Program-made: the position numbers and the translations under genes | Notes under the pieces: generated by a model | What the model saw: only the letters and a program-made list of their open reading frames with translations | Databases searched by the model: none | What the model was told of the DNA's origin: nothing | Shown: positions 57,149-64,000 of the stretch, piece by piece | Position numbering within the stretch: position 1 is the stretch's first letter | Layout of the letters: each line of letters opens with the position of its first letter | NCBI RefSeq assembly: GCF_007655135.1 | Contig: NC_045133.1 | Location: 1,736,001 to 1,800,000 of the forward strand | Reading direction: 5' to 3' | Source of the DNA: Punica granatum | Lineage: Eukaryota; Streptophyta; Magnoliopsida; Myrtales; Lythraceae | Length of the DNA stretch: 64,000 nt

Positions 57149-57922
57149 ACCGTTGGAAAATTTTCGAATTATGGTGAAAAGTTCGATATTAGTGATACAA
57201 TTGTATGTGCTCTCGACATTGAGAGTGCTGGAAAGTACTCGGATTATGCTAACATCGATTTTCGGTCAAGTATTGAATATGTGTATATTTGTGTGGATAA
57301 TTTTATCTCTAGACTCCTAGGGCGAATTCGAGGTCGAATTCTCTCCACCCATGGGAGAATGATGCGGCAAACAACCTGGCAAGTCGGTACTTGGAGAAAA
57401 GTAGGTTCTAACACCCTATTTCGAAGGAAACGGTTTCAGGAGCAAAACTCACGGCCTTTGGCCATGAAAAGACGAGATTTAGGCCGAATTTCATCGTTTA
57501 TGGCCTCAAACGAGCAATTTATGTTAATTAGGGCTTTTTTTGCTATTTTAGGAAATAATTTATCTTTAAAAATATTTCGATATTGTAGGAGATAGTTTAT
57601 CTTTAAGGATATTTTGTTAGTTTATCTTTAAGAATATTTCGATATTTTAGGAGATAGTTTATCTTTAAGGATATTTTGTTTTTTTCGATTTATTCTCGTT
57701 TTCTCTATTTAAACGTTGTAAGCCCTATGGCAAAAAAGGAGTCGTCTTTTGGATTATCAATAAAATTCAGAACTTTCGTGATTTGTCCAATTTCGGATCG
57801 ATTCGAGTTTGATGTCTATTTCCTGGTATTCGTAGAATCAACAGGTATAGAAGGTCGTAGTTTCAGTATTCGTGCGCAAATCAACGGGTCTGTGACTGTT
57901 ACTCGCGTTGTACGCTGCGTCA

Positions 57923-57995
57923 CTGAGATATACAGGAAGAAATCTTCAGGCGCCGTGGAGAAAAATCATGCTGCTTGGACTTCCTCGAAATTTTG
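57923..57995 (+). pseudogene. NEN exon 6 fragment, right part
   Basis: CTGAGATATACAGGAAGAAA and the following codons match the EIYRKKSSGAVEK part of NEN exon 6 and continue the piece cut at 55937. Confidence 0.7.
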
Positions 57996-58666
57996 CATGA
58001 TGCTTGGACTTCCAGAACCGACAACATGGACTGAAACGTATGGCGCACTTCACTGAGTCGTGCTTTACCAACCCGATAGTTTATGGAAATTTCATAAGAT
58101 CAAGTGTTGAGCGGTTCCACTTGTCTTCCTGGTCTCAATAAAGTATTATGAACAGCAAAAAAGATTAAAAGTGCTTAAGGTAATAAGCGTCTTTAACTAC
58201 CCCGGTAAAATTAGTCAAGTCAGACAATAATAAAGAAAGAAAATAAAACTTAGCAGTGGATTAATCTTGACTCGTGCCAAATACGGTGTTGACACGTTGC
58301 GCCCACTTAGCTGAAATAAGAGGGCACTATATTGAGTTTTCACATCAAGTTAACAGTATTATGGAACTTCGGTTGTTGAACTTAACACTTAGATTTCGTC
58401 TGAGCTATGAACCGTTCCAAGTCATACTAACCTAAATATATACATCTATAGTTCCGGTGCAATTTTTTCTCAAGAAGATAAGAACTGAATCTTTCGTAGA
58501 ATAACAAATGTTCAATTCTGTTGCTAGGGTAATTTCATATGCCCCTCCACCTCGCCACCCCCGTCCAGAACTCACAAAATCAGCCATAAACCAAAATTTA
58601 CGAATTTTTTCCTGCAGAAACCTTTCTTTCTAGATATTCATGTTTCTAGATGCATTGTATGTTCAT
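57996..58666. other. RLP3 upstream region
   Basis: 58,060-58,660 matches 45,640-46,240 upstream of RLP2, including the NEN-flank-derived CGTGCTTTACCAACCCGATA. No separate gene is seen. Confidence 0.5.
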
Positions 58667-58674
58667 TATAAATA
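58667..58674 (+). promoter_or_regulatory. Probable TATA box of RLP3
   Basis: TATAAATA, 96-103 bp upstream of the ATG at 58770. It is single here and duplicated in the RLP2 promoter. Confidence 0.55.
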
Positions 58675-58769
58675 GACCAGCTGCATGAGACTCCCAAGCC
58701 GTCCTCAAACAACTGGCCAACTATATCCCGGTGTGTCTCTGCTTCTTGAGTCTTGTAAAAATAAATAGA

Positions 58770-60857
58770 ATGAGGCCAGGACTTGTATTCTCCTGTCTCT
58801 TCATTCTGTTATTTGAGCCGTCGATGAGTATTCCTATGCCATCTCCTTTCACGCGATTCTTGGGTCATGCTGATCAATGTAATGCATTACTCCAGTTTGC
58901 CAGTTCACTTGGAATCACCACCAATATTGATTCCAAGTATTTCTGCAACATAGATGGCGCCAATATCACATCTTATCCGAAGACAGCCTCTTGGAGGAAA
59001 GGTATCGACTGCTGCACGTGGGACGGGATCACGTGTGACTATGTAACTGGTGAAGTGATCGTGGTCGACCTTACCTGTAGTTGTCTCCATGGGGCCCTCC
59101 AGCCTAACAGCACCCTCTTCACACTTAGTAATGTTCGGACCCTCTACCTTCGAGGTAATGATCTCACTGGAGATATCCCATCTTCCATTTGTCGGATGCA
59201 TTCCCTGGAAAACCTATCTTTAGCAGATAACAAGCTTGGCGGTCTCATACCGACATGCTTGGGAAACCTTAGCAAAATCTCGTACTTGAGCTTGAGTTTT
59301 AACCGAATGCAAGGTTCATTGCCCAAATCCCTAGCTAACTGTACCAGGTTGGAAATTCTTAGTCTTTTCTCGAATGACATAACCGATTCTTTCCCACACT
59401 GGCTGAGAACAGTCCCGCTAGGGCTTCTGCAACTGGGTAAAAACAACTTCCATGGTCTCGTCGGACCTGATCCTTTGGCATTTGACTTCCCTCATCTCTA
59501 CACCCTGGTCTTAAAGATCAATAATTTCGCTGGCAGCTTGCCATCCAACTATTTTCTGCAATCAAACTTGACAGATATTGACTTCTCAAGCAACAAATTT
59601 GAAGGGGCTCTGCCCATCATACCACCCACATTTGAACTGTTTTCTGTCTCAAGCAATAGGTTCACCGGAGAGATTCCTCTTCTGTTATGCAATTCCACAA
59701 ATCTTGCGAGCCTTGCGTTGTCAAACAATAGCTTGACCGGCAGAATACCTCAGTGCCTCGTGGATGGGAGTGCCAGTTTATTCGAGTTAGACCTATCTAT
59801 GAATTTCTTTCGAGGCCCAATACCTGAAACAATATCAGCTCCAAACAACTGCAGCTTTACAACTATCGACTTATCACAAAATCATTTAGGAGGCAAATTG
59901 CCAAGGTTCTTGGAAAACTGCAGTAAGCTGAAAACTTTAGATCTCAGTAACAATGAACTCCAGGATTCATTTCCCAGTTGGCTTGAAGCTCTCCCCAGCC
60001 TGTACATTCTGGTTTTAAGGTCGAACAAGTTCCATGGTCCAGTAAATACTGGCGGATCGCCTCAACCCTTTTCCCAGCTGCAAATTTTTGACCTCTCCAA
60101 TAACAATTTCCAGGGTGCTTTCCCAACCCAATATGTCGCTAGTTTCAAAGGCATGACAGGTGGAGATGAGAAACGAGGGAACATTGTTGATCGCATACTG
60201 GACAACCAAATCTTTTATACTGCTAGTGTGATTGGGAAAGGGGTTACGCTAGAGTTGCATAAAATTCAAAAAGCATTCTTCGTCATCGACTTATCGTGTA
60301 ACCATTTTCAAGGGAAGATATGTGATGCGATCGGGGATCTAAAATTACTCACAGGCCTCAACTTCTCTCAGAACAACCTGACGGGCGCTATCCCATATTC
60401 GTTTGGGAATCTGACTAATCTTGAATGGCTAGACCTCTCGCTGAATAATCTCTCTGGAGAGATCCCCGGATCCTTAGCTGATCTAACATCACTGGCATAC
60501 TTAAATCTCTCCATGAACTGGCTCATGGGACCCATTCCTAAGGGCAAACAGTTCAACACATTCAAGAGCGACTCCTTTGGGGGAAATCCCGGGCTGTGTG
60601 GATTTCCATTGCCAAGAGAATGCGGAGAGGATGCAAACAAACTGCCACCATCAACTCATGCAGAAGAAGAAGATACGGAGAAGGGAAGTTGGATCGAATG
60701 GCGGGCAGTACCAATGGGTTATGGATGTGGGACTGCATTTGGACTTTCAGCAGGATATATCATGCTTCATTTCCGGAGACCACTATGGCTCATGAGGATG
60801 ATGGAGAGAAGAATATACAAGCTGCAAAGGAGAGCTAGAAGAACTCGTGGAAGGTGA
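58770..60857 (+). CDS. Leucine-rich-repeat receptor-like protein (RLP3), intact
   Basis: A single exon of 695 residues, the same length as RLP1. The start at 58770 (MRPGLVFSCLFILLFEPSMS) gives a clean signal peptide and aligns with the RLP1 start. Layout: cap with DQCNALLQFASSLG and KGIDCCTWDGITCDYVTG; LRR array with the duplicated ANC-LE-L-SND-DSFPHWL module; island with KGMTGGDEKRGN and VIGKGVTLEL; C-terminal LRRs; NPGLCGFPLPREC; acidic HAEEEDTEKGSW; membrane helix VPMGYGCGTAFGLSAGYIML; tail RIYKLQRRARRTRGR. One residue in the conserved QGKIPD segment reads C instead of P (GKICDAIGD), a possible cost to that repeat. It is the likely functional partner of the RLP2 pseudogene. Expected at the plasma membrane as a kinase-less receptor; ligand unknown. 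Confidence 0.93.
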   Translation: MRPGLVFSCLFILLFEPSMSIPMPSPFTRFLGHADQCNALLQFASSLGITTNIDSKYFCNIDGANITSYPKTASWRKGIDCCTWDGITCDYVTGEVIVVDLTCSCLHGALQPNSTLFTLSNVRTLYLRGNDLTGDIPSSICRMHSLENLSLADNKLGGLIPTCLGNLSKISYLSLSFNRMQGSLPKSLANCTRLEILSLFSNDITDSFPHWLRTVPLGLLQLGKNNFHGLVGPDPLAFDFPHLYTLVLKINNFAGSLPSNYFLQSNLTDIDFSSNKFEGALPIIPPTFELFSVSSNRFTGEIPLLLCNSTNLASLALSNNSLTGRIPQCLVDGSASLFELDLSMNFFRGPIPETISAPNNCSFTTIDLSQNHLGGKLPRFLENCSKLKTLDLSNNELQDSFPSWLEALPSLYILVLRSNKFHGPVNTGGSPQPFSQLQIFDLSNNNFQGAFPTQYVASFKGMTGGDEKRGNIVDRILDNQIFYTASVIGKGVTLELHKIQKAFFVIDLSCNHFQGKICDAIGDLKLLTGLNFSQNNLTGAIPYSFGNLTNLEWLDLSLNNLSGEIPGSLADLTSLAYLNLSMNWLMGPIPKGKQFNTFKSDSFGGNPGLCGFPLPRECGEDANKLPPSTHAEEEDTEKGSWIEWRAVPMGYGCGTAFGLSAGYIMLHFRRPLWLMRMMERRIYKLQRRARRTRGR

Positions 60858-61370
60858 GCTACAAAGTCATATTTAGATATCGATTTACGCCTGCTCTTAA
60901 TTCCTGTCATATCTTTCTATATATTTCCAGAAAGAAAATCACTTTGAAATTTTCTATTTCCCTTTCTTTTTCAATATGAAGAAACTGTACGAGGGCTCAG
61001 CGTCGATGAATGAGTCAAAGCAACAAATGGTCGGTAAATTGCAATAAGTGGAACGAATATAGGAGCTTCCAGATCCTGACCATGCCCCTCAGTTCAGGTG
61101 ATCCTGAAGATCATACTAACGAAGGAATGGAGTGTCTCTATGTGTTTTATTATATATACATGTCATTAGCAGTGTCTTGATAGAATAAAAAACACGAAAC
61201 AAGGTGTTTGCTGTCACAGTTCGTCACAAGTTTATGCTACATAAAAAGTATGTACTGTGTTGTTAACTCTGTTGGTGCCTTTTTTACAAAGGTTTGATGA
61301 GTTTTAGTAGTGAGTACCAATGTTAAATTTTCCGGCCCTCAGGTATTATATGCCCCTCGACTTGCCCTTT
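60858..61370. other. RLP3 3' flank, then start of another RLP-type promoter
   Basis: 60858-61250 matches the RLP2 3' flank. From about 61260 the sequence that starts the second tandem unit recurs (TATGCCCCTCGACTTGCCC) but stops at 61370, where the Copia LTR begins. A third unit was therefore begun or truncated here. Confidence 0.55.
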
Positions 61371-61737
61371 TGTTGTTCAATTTTACTGTTTCTGCAGCAA
61401 ACTCACTCACACACTCACACAAGGATAGAGAGATAGAGAGAAAGGTGAAGGAATGAAGGAAACGTATAGTCACACTCTGCATAATAGAGTTTTGAGTACA
61501 AGGAACAAACATAAAAGGAGAGACAGAACAGAAACTGCCCTCACGTACAGAATAACTGCAGGACTACTTCTGCACACCTTTCCTACAAACCTTAAAAATA
61601 GCTACTAAAAGTAATAGTAAAAGATAATGCAACCTAATAACTTAAATGCAGATAAACACAATTGCTTAACAAAGCAGAACGACAAAGATAAAATTAACAC
61701 AGCAGCTTCTGAGACATATCAGCATCTAACACCAACA
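61371..61737 (-). mobile_element. Copia-type 3' LTR with polypurine tract
   Basis: Read on the minus strand, CCAAGGAGGAGTT (61738-61750) directly precedes TGTTGGTGTTAGATGCTGAT. This is the polypurine tract and LTR start arrangement of plant Copia elements. The LTR ends TTGAACAACA at 61371. The pol remnant at 62229-62460 lies in the right order and orientation. No 5' LTR was found. Confidence 0.7.
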
Positions 61738-61818
61738 AACTCCTCCTTGGATCAAAGACTGCCACAGACTCCAATCTTTTCCTGAAGCCACTCAACCTTG
61801 TAACAATAAGATGACTTA

Positions 61819-61995
61819 GGCCCCGTTTGAATTGTTAAACTAATTTTAGAATCATGATTTTGATTTCAACTCAACACACTACACAACAAAAATACACGTT
61901 TCCCAAGTCAAATTTATAATACTATCTCATTTGTCTTTTTCACAATCAAAATCAAAATCATGATTCTAAAATCACACTAACAATTCAAACGCAGC
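61819..61995. mobile_element. MITE of 177 bp with long inverted repeats
   Basis: The left end (CCGTTTGAATTGTTA, then TTTTAGAATCATGATTTTGA) and the right end (TCAAAATCATGATTCTAAAA, then TAACAATTCAAACG) are inverted copies of about 50 bp. A second right half occurs at 62152-62255. Confidence 0.75.
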
Positions 61996-62019
61996 ATAAA
62001 AATTTGCCACTTTTCAAAT

Positions 62020-62260
62020 GTAATATCTATATCTATCTATATCTATGTATAATATAAAGTAGAGCTGTGATGGACCCAATCAAATGGTCTCAGAACGCTC
62101 GATTTTTCTAATAAAAATGATTTTTTTAAATCTCTAAATATGTGATATGATAAATATCTCATTTGTCTTTTTCCACAATCAAAATCAAAATCAAAATCAA
62201 AATCAAAATCAAAATCATGATTCTAAAATCACACTAACAATTCAAACGCAGCATTAGTGA
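62020..62260. repeat. Helitron-type fragment joined to a second half-MITE with (AAAATC)n
   Basis: 62030-62150 carries the motif of the 33-37 kb stack (GACCCAATCAAATGGTCTCA, then GAACGCTCG). It is followed by a repeat of the MITE right half (TCTCATTTGTCTTTTTCCAC) in which AATCAA units expand to about seven (62177-62216). Confidence 0.55.
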
Positions 62261-62460
62261 CCAAATCAGGCAATTGGTCCTCGTTTTTGTAGTACACCAG
62301 TTTAACTCCTTTCGGTTGCTGCACCTCTCCAAAATAATAGAACTTCACCTTGAACAATTGAACAGATTCTTCTGAACCAAAATCTAAGTTTTCCATCAAC
62401 TTCCCTGACCAAATCGCCTTGTACTTATTGACAGAACCTTCATCCAATTTCTAGTTTTTC
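62229..62460 (-). pseudogene. Internally deleted Copia pol remnant
   Basis: The minus-strand frame reads LDEGSVNKYKA, which resembles the start of Copia reverse transcriptase (usual DGSVxxYKARLVAKG). It then runs, after a short unrelated stretch, into FKVKFYYFGEVQQPKGVKLV and YYKNEDQLPDLVT, which resemble the end of the Copia RNase H (usual KFHFxREx...VxLxYCxTxxQLADxxTK). Several hundred codons between these points are missing. It belongs with the LTR at 61371. Confidence 0.6.
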
Positions 62461-62469
62461 TCAACCATG

Positions 62470-62778
62470 CTCGACTCCTCCTGCATTGCAGCTTGATTGT
62501 TATAGCCATGGGACCGTTGGACTTGATGGAATAGGATTTGGGGTGTGGTTGACCGCTTAACCGGCGGGATATAAAATGGACGCCTATACCGCTGATCTGG
62601 CGGGATATAAAATAACGTCTAGACCGTTGAACCGACATGATATAAAATGGAAGCTAGGTTGGAGGCTTGATCATGGGTGGCCCCCAGTTATGAGAAGTGG
62701 TAGGGTGAGTTATGGAGATTTAAGCTGAGGTGTAGGGTCACGGTACCAGTTATAACTCGGTTTAGAGGAAATGCGACC
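62470..62778 (+). mobile_element. Fragment of the large-LTR family
   Basis: Closely matches 51170-51460 of the 2.2-kb solo LTR (GATTGTTATAGCCATGGGAC, GGCTTGATCATGGGTGGCCC, GTAGGGTCACGGTACCAGTT). It has no termini and is abutted by the Copia remnant on the left and the Ty3-like segment on the right. Confidence 0.8.
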
Positions 62779-64000
62779 ATCGCTGCAGTTTTGTTTGCTG
62801 CTCCTTACATTAAACAAAATAAGTTCATAGAAATCTCTCTTCGAGGTTCAAGTTCAAAGGACTCATAGAAACAAGAGGTTCAAGTACAAAGAAATCTCTA
62901 GTTGGAAGATTCGTTTCCTGATTATCTATATCCAGAGTTTCCAATCGTAAGATTAGACTCCCAGAAGAGAGCCATAAATAATTCAGCACCGTCCATATAT
63001 AATTCAGGCACAGCATCTCTATACTCAAAAAAGTTACCAGAGGGAAAACTCAGCTGAATCACAAGCGTATAATTCAACATTGTCCATGGCACAAACAAAT
63101 GGATATCGACTGGCCACACGAACGATACAAATGCAGTGCAATCACAAAGATGTTCCCGCACTAAAAATTAACTTAACGAGTCCGAGATGACAATTTGGAC
63201 ATCCTACCAGGATAGAAGCAATTGACATACTGATGTATTGCACCAACAGAAGATGGAAGATGGTAATGCATTGCTTCTCAAACATGGGTTAGGTGATGAA
63301 TGGAATGAGACCATTAGGTCGGGTGCAGTCACTCCTGAGAACATTAAAGGGACTATCCGTATCCGATAGATTTGGGTCTTGCTGAGGATAATCTTTATTT
63401 GCTTTGGCTTTCTTTTGTATTTGCTCGAGGACTAGCAAATCTTTGATTTGGGAGTGTGATAACTCTATGAAAATAGAGTTGTGGGACACTTTTTATGGGT
63501 AATTGTGGCTATTATATCGAGTTTAGGTTTATTTTGGTGGTATTTAGTTTAGTTTTCATTCATAAGTATTTTGATAGGTTTTAGTAGTTTGCATTAGTTT
63601 TGGGTCTTTTTATTTGATTTTGAGTAATTTAGTTGATTGATCATTGCAACCTCTTGATTTCTCGATGTTTTGAACAGGTTAAACGTGACGAGATTGGTTC
63701 AAATTGCATATGGTTGGAAAGCTTGTCGAGTCAGGTGTCTGATGGTTCATACGGTTCGTCATTTCGAGCTCGGATGAGGAAGCTATGCCACATTAAAGTT
63801 CGATGCGCAGAGCTGGATAGTTTTGTCGGCATTTAGGCACCCGAATTTGATCTGCAGCACCAGCATCACTGCCTTTGGCCGACCTAACTCTGTTGCCCGA
63901 GTTTCCTCCGAGATATGTTGGGTTCAAAGAGATATGTTTGGGATGTATTTGGGTTGTGGAAAAAGATTGAGATTTCCCGGAGGCATTTTTCTTGGAAAGA
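62779..64000 (+). mobile_element. Second copy of the Ty3-like 3' end, running off the window
   Basis: Begins ATCGCTGCAGTTTTGTTTGC and follows 27036-28200 closely, including TTTGCTCGAGGACTAGCAAA and the LTR start TGATAACTCTATG at 63457. Both copies begin abruptly at the same base (ATCGCTGCAG), so the shared left boundary may be a real element or deletion border. Confidence 0.6.

Larger units (their letters stand above)
55938..57922 (+). mobile_element. Complete gag-only (TR-GAG-like) LTR retrotransposon
   Basis: The 5' LTR is 55938-56499 and the 3' LTR 57360-57922, both from TGATGCGGCA to GCTGCGTCA. The target duplication is CTGAG (55933-55937 and 57923-57927). A primer-binding site TGGTATCAAAGCC (56502-56514) fits initiator-Met tRNA with one mismatch. 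A purine-rich GGGAGAA precedes the 3' LTR. The 860-bp interior holds only a gag-like frame, with no protease, reverse transcriptase or integrase, so it must rely on a partner element. Each LTR carries a minisatellite built on TTTATCTTTAAGGATATTTTG. It sits inside a NEN exon 6 fragment. The layout matches the class described in plants as TR-GAG. Confidence 0.92.
49310..61260. repeat. Tandem RLP/NEN duplication, second unit
   Basis: Partner of 37500-49309, with the same element order. Here the first RLP is a broken remnant and the second (RLP3) is intact, the reverse of the first unit. Insertions specific to this unit are the solo LTR at 49966, the TIR element at 54971 and the gag-only LTR element at 55938. 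Confidence 0.85.

Noticed and set aside
62922..63161. 79-codon minus-strand frame conserved in both Ty3-like copies
   Set aside because: Not recognised as any domain; both copies are similar at the DNA level, so the open frame may be shared by descent only. Kept as a finding, not as a gene.

Overview
This is plant nuclear DNA, almost certainly from a eudicot. The evidence is GT-AG introns, A/T-rich intergenic DNA, single-exon receptor-like protein (RLP) genes, an E-class PPR gene, a plastid ribulose-phosphate epimerase, and plant-type LTR retrotransposons, MITEs, a SINE and Helitron-like ends. I cannot fix the species from sequence alone.

Region 1 (1-12.4 kb) is gene-rich and ordinary. It holds a minus-strand GT37 xyloglucan-type fucosyltransferase running off the left edge, a three-exon AVT1-type amino-acid transporter (3561-5746), a nine-exon plastid ribulose-5-phosphate 3-epimerase (7421-9705) and an intronless PPR-E gene on the minus strand (10736-12409).

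Region 2 (about 10.2-26.5 kb) is an old direct segmental duplication. Each unit carries a PPR gene followed by a NEN-type DEDDh exonuclease gene. In unit 1 the PPR gene is intact and the NEN gene (14925-20537) is open but shortened, with a 3.8-kb intron full of mobile DNA. In unit 2 the PPR gene is a deleted remnant (21225-21790), and the NEN copy (23245-26106) has two single-base frame disruptions.

Region 3 (26.5-37.4 kb) is mostly mobile DNA: the 3' end of a Ty3-like element, a first detached block of RLP 3' flank plus NEN fragments (30.5-31.5 kb), and a 4-kb stack of Helitron-like repeats. It also holds the decayed exon of a small cysteine-rich peptide on the minus strand at 29.7-29.9 kb.

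Region 4 (37.5-61.4 kb) is a tandem pair of units of about 12 kb. Each unit has the order RLP, NEN exon fragments, RLP 5' fragment, NEN exon fragments, RLP. One RLP is intact in each unit: 37801-39888 in the first and 58770-60857 in the second, both 695 codons. Their partners are pseudogenes. Comparing the two units gives pre-insertion sites that date several insertions after the duplication: a SINE, two solo LTRs of a large-LTR family, a 766-bp terminal-inverted-repeat element, a solo LTR, and a complete gag-only LTR element whose LTR family matches that solo LTR.

Region 5 (61.4-64 kb) is nested debris: a Copia 3' LTR with polypurine tract and a pol remnant, a MITE, a fragment of the large-LTR family, and a second copy of the Ty3-like 3' end.

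The two intact RLPs look like candidate cell-surface immune receptors without kinase domains. The most unusual aspect of the window is the repeated co-amplification of RLP genes with broken pieces of a neighbouring exonuclease gene. I did not find a clearly new biological system.
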